DNA of 64,000 nucleotides. Origin: Trypanosoma brucei gambiense DAL972. Lineage: Eukaryota; Euglenozoa; Kinetoplastea; Trypanosomatida; Trypanosomatidae. Every line of letters starts with the position of its first letter. Positions within the stretch are counted from its first letter, which is position 1. Shown piece by piece: positions 39,694-52,000 of the stretch. A program made the translations under genes and the position numbers. Under the pieces are notes generated by a model. That model searched no databases. It saw only the letters and a list, made by a program, of their open reading frames with translations, and was not told the origin of the DNA. Location: NCBI RefSeq assembly GCF_000210295.1, contig NC_026740.1, positions 813,691 through 877,690 on the forward strand, in the 5' to 3' direction.

Positions 39694-41382
39694 ATGGTGA
39701 AAACGGTGTCGTCGTTGAATTCGGTGGATAAACTCTCACATGGAACGGTTAGTGAATCCTCATCCCGCGCGCAAGGTCAGTGCCCACAACGTGTGTTGCG
39801 AGAGTTGAGGGACTACTTGAGCATAACACCCCACAATGAGGCAGACGGCTTAACAGAAGCATATCTCCTGCGCTGCTTAGAGGCCACCGAGCATTCCATT
39901 CCGAAAACGGTACAACTTCTAAGGCAGCGGCGTGTATTTGAGCAAACTTTCCCCACCATTCGGCTGACACCCCAGGTTCTAACGGCTTTACGTAGTGGTG
40001 CAATTTCCACCATTGGCCGGGACCTGCAAGGCCGACTTGTACTGTATATCCACCCAAAGTACTTTAAGCAGGACCCGCTAGACGAACAGGAAACTCAGCG
40101 CCTATTTGTTATCGTTATGGAGTACGCCCTGGGGTGTTGCACAGCGAACCAAGCACCTCAGCAGGTGTTAACGACAGAGTCTCCACGTGTTGTACACACA
40201 GATAGAAGGACTTCTGCTAGTGAAGTGCAGAAGCAACAAATTGTCGTCCTAGTAAACGAAGAAGGCTCCTCGTGGCATTCTAGTAATATGGCTCTATCTA
40301 GGGCAAAATCACTGCTTGCGCTGTTGACAAAATACTACCCTAGGTTGGTTGTGCAAATACTTCTTTATCAACCATCGTGTGATGTTAAGCTGTTGGTGAA
40401 GCATGTCCTTCCGAGCGGCCCGGCAGCGTCAGGTGCACTGACTGCAGTAGAAGTGGTGACACCGAATCATATTCAAAAGTATATTAGTCCCACAACACTT
40501 CCTGAGGAACTCGGCGGTACAAGCAATTTTGTGAGCTCCTCCTCTTCTTCCGCATTTGCCGATGCCGCGCTCCGCCACTGGTTTCTGGAAACGAGTTACC
40601 TTCTGACGGAAGATGCCTCGTCACGACCCATCTGGAAGTTGCCACCGTGCACAGTTGCAGCAGCTGGATGGTCGAACCTTCTTGCTCGTGCCTCGGCTGC
40701 GGCTGTAGCAAAATCTGGGACAACAAATTACGTTGCAATAACTGACGGTAATGAGGGAGTGGATTACCATGTAGATCCGCTCAGCGGCGAGGTGAACAGG
40801 GAGCAACTCCACGCGCGTGTGGATAACTGGGTGCAGGAGTCCCACGTGATGTACTCTCGATGTCGCGGTCAGATCCGGTGTTCTAGCGCTGAAGCGGAAA
40901 ATGATGACGGCGGCGGCTCGATCCTCTCCGATGTGCATTTTTTGTCCTGCCGTGAAGCGGAGTTATCGACCTCGGATGTATGGTTGGGTGTGGATGGGTT
41001 TAACAGCGCAGCAGAGAGGGAAGCGTTGCTCAGGGAGCTGCAGAATGAGCGCAATCGCCGCTTTGCGATGGAAAAACAACTTTTGAACAGCCGAACGAGC
41101 CTTGGCACCACCACCCAGTTGGATGCGCAGGTGACCGAAAAGATAGAGGAAGCTCTGAAGACAGCACGTGTGTCGCTGAATATGTTAGTTATGAACGTTG
41201 TTGCGTGTGCGCAAGAGTCTGAAGCCTGTGGGAACCCTCCTACACTCAGGCAACTATTAGATCTCACCCTCACAACTATTGAGGGTGGAACGAGTGAAGT
41301 GCAGAAAGTTTCAAACATGAAGTCACCTAAGTTGGTGAAAAAAAAGAAAGAGGACAAATCCTCCTGTTGTACGGTAATGTGA
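39694..41382 (+). CDS. Sec14/CRAL-TRIO lipid-binding protein with C-terminal CaaX box
   Basis: In this 562-residue protein, residues about 35-85 resemble the helical CRAL-TRIO N-terminal region (LTEAYLLRCLEATEHSIPKTVQLLRQRR). Residues about 100-270 read as a CRAL-TRIO (Sec14) lipid-exchange domain: GRDLQGRLVLYIHPKYFKQD, then QQIVVLVNEEGSSW, ALLTKYYPRLVVQILLYQPS, and a region around KYISPTTLPEELGG matching the Sec14 signature YI-x-x-x-x-LPEELGG. A coiled coil follows near 430-470 (EALLRELQNERNRRFAMEKQ). The C-terminus is KKKKEDKSSCCTVM. The last four residues, CTVM, form a farnesylation-type CaaX box, with a polybasic run and a second Cys just before it. A peripheral, prenyl-anchored lipid-transfer or sensor protein is inferred. 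Confidence 0.85.
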   Translation: MVKTVSSLNSVDKLSHGTVSESSSRAQGQCPQRVLRELRDYLSITPHNEADGLTEAYLLRCLEATEHSIPKTVQLLRQRRVFEQTFPTIRLTPQVLTALRSGAISTIGRDLQGRLVLYIHPKYFKQDPLDEQETQRLFVIVMEYALGCCTANQAPQQVLTTESPRVVHTDRRTSASEVQKQQIVVLVNEEGSSWHSSNMALSRAKSLLALLTKYYPRLVVQILLYQPSCDVKLLVKHVLPSGPAASGALTAVEVVTPNHIQKYISPTTLPEELGGTSNFVSSSSSSAFADAALRHWFLETSYLLTEDASSRPIWKLPPCTVAAAGWSNLLARASAAAVAKSGTTNYVAITDGNEGVDYHVDPLSGEVNREQLHARVDNWVQESHVMYSRCRGQIRCSSAEAENDDGGGSILSDVHFLSCREAELSTSDVWLGVDGFNSAAEREALLRELQNERNRRFAMEKQLLNSRTSLGTTTQLDAQVTEKIEEALKTARVSLNMLVMNVVACAQESEACGNPPTLRQLLDLTLTTIEGGTSEVQKVSNMKSPKLVKKKKEDKSSCCTVM

Positions 41383-43013
41383 AATTAAAATTAGACTCTT
41401 CACTCTTTGAACAATTATTATTATTATTATTTCAAATTAATCGGTGCTGTTATCAGTGTCAGAAGTCGTTTTTTTTTTTGCAGTTTTTTCTTCTTGGTTT
41501 TCCAGCGAGCGCGATAGGGCAGTAGAGGTTTGCGTGCGTACGTTCTATCTTTCGTTTCAACATTGTGCAAAGTTTGGTGTGTTTTTTGCGGTGGGCACAA
41601 CTAATATTATTCACGTTGCCGAGAGAAATTAAAGGAAATGGTTCCTGTAATCGGTGATTCTCAGCGCGGAGCGAAGTTGTGCTGCTGTCCAACTTTTACT
41701 TTTTCCTTCTCCGTGTGTGGGTCTGGGTGAGTATGTTACGCAAGGTAGTGGGAATATCGATTGTGGCAAGTTGTTTTATTCTTCAATCGTTCACTTCCCA
41801 CCACTATTTTGCACTCACCCGCTTACTGTCGTAGCGATGTCTTATAAAGCAGCGATCGTGTTTTTTTTTTTCGTACCACACTGTGACGCGAAAAATGTCC
41901 TCTTTGCCGTTGTTTTTCCTTTTTTTTTTTCAGAGTCTGCGGGAAGTCGTGGGGCGCAGTGGTGGGTTGCCTTTGAAATTTTAGAATATGAAACCGTGAA
42001 TCCGCGGCTTCGTTATTTTCGTACGTATACGTGTACATACGTGTACATGTCTACATATGAGAAACATCGAGTAACGTTGAATTATTCACATGTTTCTCTT
42101 GTCTCATTGGGTGTGAGAATAACGGCGCCGCGCCACAGAGTTGTCACACCTGTTATTTGTTCCGTGATGCTGCCATTTTTGGTGTGAATCCCCTCTCCTC
42201 TACTTTCCCTCCCTTTTGTTTGTTTGTTTGTTTCATTGACTTTCGATTCGTCGTCACGCGTTTCTTCCCTTTCATCCCGTTACCTCTTCTTGCCAACATT
42301 TACGGAAAATATCGTTGGCGTTTCGTTTCGATCGCCTTAATTTTCTTTACTTCTCGCTCCTTTTCTTTCCCTTGAATCGTGATAAGCGGTGAGCGTCACT
42401 ACAGTTTAGTTGGTGATGAAAGGAATATCATTTGACCACATTCCGCCAACTGATGTTGTCTGTTGTTTTCTTTCTTCTTTTCCTGCCGCCGCCATACTTG
42501 TGTGTAGCGGTGGGTGTTTATTTGTATTTTCTTCGTTTTGTTTTGTTGCCGTTGTTTACATGATTTCAAACAGGTGTTGGTCGAAATGTCGTCGCCATGC
42601 ACGGAAGGGTAGGACGAGGAAAAAGGTTGTTTTGGTGGTGGAGTGGAATATTTAGTTGGACATGGGTTGGCAACTTATTTCGGTTTCTGGTAAGCTGCTA
42701 AAGGAACCAACTTCTCGTGTCGCTGCTTGCCTTTATTAGCTCTTGCCCTCTGTCACTCACCTTTTCCTGTCGTTGTGCTCTATCATTCCTATCTCTACTG
42801 TTGCTGTTAGTTTTTATTTATTCGGCTATCATCTGTTGGTAATCCGCGACGCATAGTTAAATTTTGATGTTGTTGTTTTGTGCAGTAATTTGTGTACATT
42901 TAGCACTTGGGCTATGCTTGGACTGCTCTTTCTTTTTTTCCTCGCTTCGTATCAACATTTAAGGCTTTCTGCTCGCTCTTATCATATATTATCTCGCCTA
43001 GTTTGTTTTACAG
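41383..43013. other. Intergenic spacer (1.6 kb) before the dynein gene
   Basis: The spacer is T-rich throughout, with ATT repeats (41416-41432) and GTTT repeats (42218-42233). Many pyrimidine tracts occur, including one at about 42923-42948. The final stretch before the ATG (about 42964-43012) is pyrimidine-rich and ends in TTTTACAG directly abutting ATG 43014. The frames 41654-42187 and 42410-42655 look like UTR and are rejected. Confidence 0.5.
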
Positions 43014-46000
43014 ATGATGCGGCAGGAAAAGGATAAACAGTTATGTTTGACTGCCGATGAACTTCTTGCAAGTGATGTCGTTGATTGTATTTCCTCCATG
43101 ATGCGTTCCGCAACAAAACCGCAAGTGCGTGAAGCCCTACAAGGTGTTGAACACGAAAAAAATGGTACAGCATTGCACTTGGTGGTTTGTGAGTACACAC
43201 CAACACAAAACCTGAATAATGAAGAAGCGGCGACTACGACGTGTGTTGTAGCGGCCGAAGATCTTACAACTGTTTTCTTTCGTCTGATGGCTACCGTGTC
43301 GCGTGGCGTTACCTCACCAAAATATATGGGGACTGGGCCGATGACTGAAGGTTCTAAAAATGTGGATGGTGGTTCAAGTATGGAAACAGAAGGAGCGGCC
43401 GCACTCCCTAGGGTAACTCGCTGTGTATTTATTACCTCTGCCAGTGGTGGTAACAGCGCGGAAGATATACGGAACGCACCGTCTTCACCGCGCCCCGCCC
43501 CACTGACTCTGTCTCAGTTAAACGTCCATGCGATGGAAATGGATCAACCACTTGGTGATCTGCAGTCACTGCTTCAGCGTGTGTATGAACCCGTGCTACG
43601 CCAGAGGCGTGAAGATGCGTTGCGTTACAACCTACAGGAATTTGTGAATTCTATGCGGTGTCGTTACCATTTCCTCACGCGGGTGAATCTTATGCAGTTT
43701 GTACATCCCAAGTTGTTGACTGTATGTAGCGACAATCCTACAGCAGACCTTCACGAACTCGTCGGACTGCTCCACGAAGAAGGTGACGATGTCGATCTGG
43801 ATGACGTGTTTGCTATTTGGAGCCCGTGTCGTAATTTGTTGAATGTAGCGTTTGAAGCCGATACCGCCGACGATGGAAATGCCGCAAGGCCCCAAGTCAT
43901 AAATCTTAGTGAGGTTGTGGGTGGGGCTCCCCACCATGGAAGTTGTATCGGTGACAACACCAGCCGAAATCATGGCAACAATAATAATGGGGGTGTTCTC
44001 GAGGAGGTATCGTACTGGCAGGAAGTTCGTCAGTGGATTAACCATATTCGGCGCCAGTTACGCAGTCGCGAGTGGCGCCTCGCGCATTATTTGCTCCGCC
44101 ACCGTGTGCCGACGAGCTATGAAAGAGAGTACGAACTCCATAGCAAGCTTGCACATTCGTATGAACAACACGCAAAGGGAGTGCTGCAGTTGCTTCCACA
44201 TATAAATGATGTTAACGATATCACAACTTTTTTAGTAAACGCCTTGCGAATCATCGAGGCGGCTGCACGACCCGGTGCTTATCCGCGAAAGCGCTGCACA
44301 CACTTCGTGAATTGTGTTGTGCACAACATCATGGAACAATTTGTAGCGCTAGCTGATGGTTTGGACGTGTTACACATTCAGCCAGCAGAGAAGCAGTTGC
44401 AGAAGATTGGCGAAATGATGAAGGCCATTGTGGAGTTGCAGCGTTGCCTTGTGGACGGTGTGTTGTCCGCACGCATCGATCAACGGGATGTAGAGGGGAC
44501 GACCGTCACTGAAACAAGAAACAGTAGTGTGGCAGGTCAGTGGTGCACGGAGGTGAAGAATCTTTCGGGCTTCGGGCGGTGTTCGCTGCTCCTCGAACGA
44601 ATGAAGCAATTGAAGGATTTTTTGAATGAGCACTTTCACTACTATCGGACGCTGGCGCAAACCTTCGCAGAGGGAGGTGGGAGTGGAAGCACCACCACTT
44701 CTTTCTGTAGGCATCTGGCGGAAGCCTACAGCCGCTTTACAGCGGACGTTGTTGAGCGCGGTTGTTTGTGGGATGTTTCCCCTACTGGTGCGGGAAAATA
44801 CCAGCGGATTCGTGATTCATACAGTAGCCGGGTTTCCCGTATTGACGACCGACTTGCATTGCATGTAGGAATATCGCTTTCAAACGAGCAAGAAAGAGAC
44901 ACTTACAACGTCACCACTTCCACTGTGAAGGCAAATACGAGTACGGAGGCGAAAACCTCAGACCCAAGAAGACCAGCAAGGGGACGAGTCGACGCGCCCA
45001 CAGCAGGGGGCTCCCCGCTGTATCGCGCCTACTCATGCTTCTGCGTTTTCAGGCGTGAGAAGGTATTGGCTGTCTTGGCGAGTTTTCGCGCAGCTCTTCG
45101 TGAGCAGATTGACCGAGAGATTAACGACATTTGCGAGGAGTACTTTGGCAAAGAGAGTTGTCCCCACATCGTCCGTGCAACCGTAGCTCGACTTGGCGTA
45201 ACGGAGGACGTTGGGCGTATGTTGTGGGAAAGATCTCTTCAACGACAGTTGGAAACTCACATGGAGCGCCGCGAGGAGATTTCGGAGCATGGCTGGCGTC
45301 AGCTACTGCTTCTCCGCACTCTTGAGCATCGCTGGTGCCTTAACGAGTCATTAGCACGTTTTTTTGGGGCCCGATTGCAAGACCTTGTTGTAGAAGGTTT
45401 TGCTGCAGGGTCAGAGGTGCACGGTACGGCATATGCACTTGCTTTCCTTAGTTTAGTGCACTCAAAGAATGAACTAAGGTGGTCGCGTGATCCTCATATT
45501 CAGAGCGCGCGGCAGTATCTGGATGAAAATAGCCCACAATCTTTGGAGAAGGCCAGACTGCGCTTGGTTCTCCTTCGCAAGGGTTCTTCGTGGGGTAGCA
45601 AACAATCGGAGCCGTGGGACGTGCTTAACTTCCGCGATAGTATCGCGCAAAAGTTGAACGAACATGTCGAACGGTGGTGTAATATCGTGCAGAGTAAGTT
45701 TTTGCATGTGGACATGGTGGAGGAAACAATGGCAATGAAGGGACCTTTCTTAAGGTTATCATATGTAGAAAGAGGCGTTGGTACGGCCGGTGGTAACAGT
45801 GATAAAAATAATAATTTCCATAGAAATAACGAAGGTAATATTGATGGTGTTTCCCGGGGAGAACAAGTGCTTGTGCCGAATATCCCACAGGAAATGTATG
45901 CCTTTCTGCGTGACTTTTATACATTGGAAAGCGTACAGTTGCAGGAGAAGCACAAACAACTGTTCGGCAATATCCGCTGCTTCTTTCTGAAAAATGAAGC

Positions 46001-49000
46001 GCGTTTCCGCATCGCCAACTCCTTCAGGGATCTAACTCGCGTTTTTGAAGAGGCAGTTGGAGATGAGGAGGAACTCATGGCACATCTCATAACAGACGAG
46101 TACGCGCAGGTGTATGGGTGTCTTGTTGACGGTGCCAAACTCACGTGGTTGGAAGAAGATAAATTGCTGGAGTTTACACAGCGTCTCTCGTGCCGCGTTT
46201 ATAATTTTTGCTCGGCCGCGTCGAGTGTGCGAACGGCAGTGGATGATGTAGAGCGCATACTGCAGCAATTGCATAGCCAAACATTCGCTGCGCAAAGCAT
46301 CGTGGAGAAGGTAGAAAAGTTGTGCGGAATCGTGAAGCAGTTAGGTTCCGAAGGCAGCAGCAGAGAATGGTACGTGCAACGCATTCAACCACGCCTGGAT
46401 GCTGCACTGTTGCTGCAATTGCAGGCCCATCTACACCGATGGACTGTGGAATTTCTGTCAATGGGGCGTGACCCACGTTTCCTTGACCCCGCTTCCTGTA
46501 CCGAAGAGTATAAGTTGCGGCCGTTGCGTATTCGCATGCGCGTACTATTTAAGGGAATTACGCTCGCCACACCAGAAGCCGCTTGCCGGTATCATTGGTT
46601 GAATATCCTCAACAATTCCTTCGCGTGGCTTCATGCGATTCCAGCTCTTCACAGCAGCTTCCGCAGATCCAACCACCAGCACCCCACCACAACGCCTTTA
46701 TTTGGTGGCGGCTCCGTCGTGGAGGTGACAGCGGAAACAGTTTATGGGAGGTTGGTGGATTGTCTGAGTTCTGAGGTGCTCGCAGAGCCCATGACCGCTA
46801 TTGACAAAAGCATCCAAGAGGCCTTTGATGTGGAAAAACAGTGGAGGCGGGGTCAACAACTGTTGAACCTGGAGGTTGGAGTTCTTCAGCAAAAGCTCGG
46901 TGACGATTTAGTGAAGTGGGAAGAAGCGCTGCACCATATTCGTGAGTTTGCAGATACATTGATGAACCATACACAACCCAGTACACTTCTTGGTGGCATT
47001 CTCATCGTCGCCAGTGACGCACAGAAAGAGCTCGGCCGAAAATTAGACAACATGACGCAATATATTAATTCGCGCTACCGAGAGGTGGTGAGTAAGCATC
47101 TAGAGTTGTGCCATCGTCGTATCACCGAAGAACGAACGGATGTTGAGAAATGTGACGTTATCAACAGTATCGATGACGCCTGCATGTTTATCTGTGAGCT
47201 TCCCACAATTTACACCAAATTAGAGGAAACAGGCAGGAGAATCGCTCCACTCGTTGCCGCCGAGGAGTATTTGAAGAACCAGGGCCTCTCACTACCTGAC
47301 TCCGGTGTTTGTGTGAAAAAAGTGAAAGAGGAGCATCAAGCCTACAAGGATCTTATTGCACGGAAAGTGAAGGCGGTTGAACTGCGTCGACCATTCCTAC
47401 GTGAAAACGCCAAACAAAAGGGGAAGGGTCTTCAGGACGATGTGGCCGAATTGGAAAAATCACTGGCAGAACTTGACAAGCAAATTCAACTGAGAGAGCG
47501 GCAAGATAAACAGCATCTGGAAGAGCTAGCGGATTCTATGCAAGAACGCTTCTACGACATACAAAAGCAAATTTTGGTGCTAGAAAAACAACATGATAGG
47601 TTGACACTGCTGTGCAAAGTGTTGGGGATACAACCCGTAGATGAAGTAAGGTTGCAGAGTGTTGCTTCGCGCACGGAAAATCTCAGGTGGGTATTCGGCC
47701 ACTTACTAGAGGTGTGCAGAAAACTAAATAGGCTGAGTCAGACTCCCTTCTCTGAGGTGGATCCGCAGCGGTTACATGAGGATATCATATCGCTGCAGGC
47801 TGAGGTGCAGGAATTTCCTCCCGGCGTTCGTGGCCACCCAGCTCATAACGAACTTGTCCAGCTTATTGAAGAGCGCCTGGCGGCTCGCTGGATTATCCAC
47901 GAGTTAAGCTCAAGGGCGATGATGCCCGTTGTGCGGGCGGAGCGTCACTGGTCTCTACTTCGATCGAAGCTTGGTACGCAGTGGAAGTTGGAAGAACTCA
48001 CTGTTGGGGATATTTGGCGTAGTGATCCGATGACGCGAGCAAAGATTTACTACGAAGTGTTGGACGTGGCACGAGGTGAGCATCGCTTAGAGACGAAACT
48101 GGAACAAATAACAGCGTTCTGGAACAATTTTGAGTTTAATACAACAATATACAAAAAGAAACACGTACTGATTCGTGGGTGGGACGCGGTGTTCGCTCAA
48201 CTCTCCGATGACATCGACACTTTACAGGGCTTTCATCTTAGTCCCTTTTATAGCGCATCTCACATCGCCGCCAGTGTGACTGAATGGGAGAGTCGCCTTA
48301 ATTTGCTTCTGAAAGTACTGGAGGTGCTTATGGGCGTGCAGCGAAGGTGGGTACATCTTGATGGGTTATTTAGCAGTAACGAAGATATCTATCAGCAGCT
48401 ATCTAGTGAGGGAATGCAATTTGATAGAGTAACTTGGGAGTTATGGAATCTGATGCCGTATAGATCCTCACCCTTTGGTTCGGCCGAGACGGCAGCTGAT
48501 TTGGAGAATGTTGTGGTGAGGACGCAGGACTTTCTCGAGGAGAAGCGCCTTCTTTCATCGTTGGAACGGGTAGATGGGCAGTTAACGCGAGTACAACGGG
48601 CCCTAAACAGATATTTAGATAGGCAGCGCCGCTTGTTTCCACGCTTCTTCTACGTCGGCGATGACGATCTGCTGGAAACGCTTGGCAACAGCAACAACCC
48701 CACGTTGATTGCAAAGCATCTCCCGAAGATGTTCACCGCCCTCGCACGGCTTATTGTAAAGGATATGGGTGCCAGCGGTCAAGGTTCCGCCGGCTCAGCT
48801 GCTGCTGATTTGCATATCGTTGGATTTGCTTGTGAGGAGGGGGAAGAAGTTGCAACGAATCGATCCATACGGTTGGAGGGCCGAGCACTCCACTTGACAC
48901 TCAATGAGGTGGAAATTGTCATGACTCAAACGTTGAGGCAGCTGACGGTATCTGCTGCAGCTTCGCTAGCTGATGCGGGATGTGTAACAACCGAGTGGAT

Positions 49001-52000
49001 TGAGGCCTTCCCACTACAAGTTGTGTGTTTGGCATTTCAGGTTTGGTGGGCGCAGCTGCAAGAACAAGCCTTAGCCACATGGAAGGCGCAGCAGAAGCGG
49101 GAACCTTCCCTTGCAGTGTCGCGGATGGTTTCACTGCTGGACCAACTCGCACTGGAAGTGACCGCTGTGGGTGTTACGCCCTCGGTACGCCGTGCTAGCG
49201 AAGAACTTATCACACTTGCTGTGTACCAGCGAGATGTGTCCCGATTGATCGAGTTGAAGAACGTTACAGCCGCGGAGGATTTTGAGTGGATGCGCATCCT
49301 CCGCTTGTACGTCGTTGCCCCCGACACCTATTCGAAGAAAGGCGATGCAGCAACTGATGTCGGTCGTCCCAGCAAAAGCGGCGTGGCCTTGGCCAATGAG
49401 GTCGATTATCCAGAGGTTCACTGCCGTATGGCGGACGCCTCGTTGATACACGGTTTTGAGTACATCGGATGGTATCGGAGGTTGGTGCAGACTCCTCTGA
49501 CAGATCGGTGCTACCTGGCCATGACGCAGGCGCTTCACACACGCCTTGGTGGCTCTCCCGTTGGGCCAGCTGGAACGGGAAAGACGGAGACAGTTAAGTC
49601 ATTGGGTGCTCAGCTTGGCCGTCATGTGGTTGTATTCAACTGCACGGACACGTTCGACTTCAGCGCCATTGGCAGAATCCTCATGGGACTCTGCCAAGTC
49701 GGTGCATGGGGTTGCTTCGATGAGTTCAACCGTCTTGAAGAATGTGTGCTTTCCGCAGTAGCACAGCAGATACGGTCGATACAAGAAGCCCTCCGAGGTG
49801 ATCTGCATAGTGTCAATCTATCGCGGCAGCAGGTACCGCTGAAAACGAATGTAGCACTGTTCATAACCATGAACCCGGACTTTGCAGACCGCTCTCAGCT
49901 ACCGGGAAATCTCAAGCAACTATTCCGAACTGTAACGATGGTGGCGCCAGACCGTGAAGCAATCGCTGAAGTAATGTTGTTTGCTCAGGGATTTCGAACA
50001 GCGGAGTCGTTGTCGCGGAAGGTTGTTCCGTTATTTGACCTTTGCAGGGAGCAACTTTCACGGCAGTCACACTATGACTTTGGTCTTCGAGCGTTGAAGT
50101 CGGTCCTGGTAATTGCAGGCGAAGCGAAACACGCAGACTGTAAGAGGAACGCCGTGCACGTCCCGGAGACTGCCTCCTCCGCAACTGCGGTTGAAGACGA
50201 CAGTAATGTGAACAGCAGGGAATGTGAATTAATGTTAGGTAGTCTCATCAATAACATCGTCCCTCGCCTCATAAGTGAGGACGTAATCTTATTTTACCCG
50301 TTGCTCCGCGATTTCTTCCCCGGTCGACCTGTTCCTGATGTATTTGAAAGTTTGTTGCGTTCAACCATTGAAGAGGTGTGCCAAGATACCCACTACACAC
50401 CCACCCCAGCCTGGGTGGAAAAAATTTACCAGCTGTACCGCACGAGGAAGACGCGGCACGGTCTCATGCTTGTCGGACCAAGTGGCACAGGTAAAACGTC
50501 CTGCTGGAAGACGTTACTCCGTGTAATGGCCCGCCTGAGCACCCAGGAGGGTCACAACGACTTTGATGAGGGTGACCTTGCCAGCCCCTCAAGGAGAAGT
50601 CGAGGGAGGCCCCTTGAAGCGCATGCATATGTGATTGATCCCAAAGCCATGACAAAAGCAGAGCTATTTGGTGTGTTTGAGGCAACCACACGCGAATGGA
50701 AGGACGGTATCTTCACTGACATTTTACGACGTATTGTGAATAATTCACTTGATACTAACAGTACACAGCAGCAACATTGGATTATATTTGACGGCGATGT
50801 GGACCCGCTATGGGTGGAGAATCTCAACTCTCTTCTTGACGATTCCAAGATATATACGTTACCCAATGGTGAGCGCTTGAGTCTTCCGCCGTCCGTTCGC
50901 ATTGTGTTTGAAGTGCAGGATTTGAGGTATGCAACGCCAGCGACCGTTTCGCGATGTGGAATGGTGTGGTTTAGTCATGGTACGGTGCCGGTGTCATGCT
51001 TGCTGAATCGTCATCTCACTACCTTCCTTCGTGCCCCGATGATTGACAAACGGGGTGGAAAGCGCATCGTTGAGGTGTGTGACGATCACGAGGAAATGCA
51101 ATCGCGGTTATGTGGAGGACACTTCACTCTGTACCGTGCCGCAGCCTCTTCTGGAACAACGACGTTAGCATCGACCCAAAGGGAGCTCACCACCTCCGAT
51201 GGAGATGTACGCACTTCGAGAGAAAACAATAAGGCGCACGACTCGTTGACAGAAGATGCATTGAACCGTTCTGCACGGAATAGCGAAAACGTTCCCGAAT
51301 CCCCGCCCCCACGGACCCCACATTCCTTCGTCAGTGCGGAGCGAGATATACTGGAGTTGCAGGTGTTTATGGTAGGTGTGTGGACCACAGCGTTTGCGAA
51401 AGGGGGACTGCTGGAGCGTGCTTTCGAGATTATTCACACTGAACGTTACCGGGGGCAAGGTATTATGGAGCACAATGACCTTCAAATACTACGTAGCATT
51501 CAATCCCTACTGTTGGATGGAATATGGAGTATGTGGCAGGTGCGTGAGAAGTGGGGAGCGCTACCTACAGAGCGCGTCGTGAGGAGCTACGCGGAAAAGC
51601 TTCTTAACTACGCGGTATTTTGGGGTTTTGGTGCAGCACTTAACAACGAATTGCGAAGGCAGCTGCTGGATGATATCGGTTTTCAGCTTTTAGGTCAACC
51701 CAGGGACCTCACCTTGATGGATGTCGAGCCGGATCCCGTCCACGGCACGTGGCGCACTACTCGGGAGCGGGTGCAGCCCGTTGATGTGGACCCAGAGGAT
51801 GTTGGCTTCAGTGATGTGATTATTCCAACGGTGGATGCATGCCGCAACAGAACCTTGCTAGAGGCGTGGATTACTGGGGGTGACGCGGTTATTCTCTGCG
51901 GACCGCCGGGATCAGGGAAAACGATTCTGGTTACCTCATTACTACGTGACTCATTCACACACGAGTCGGTGTTTCTGAATTTTTCCAGCGGTACACGGCC

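Noticed and set aside
41654..42187. 177-codon frame upstream of the dynein gene
   Set aside because: It is built on T-runs and low-complexity sequence, with no domain or conserved-looking segment.
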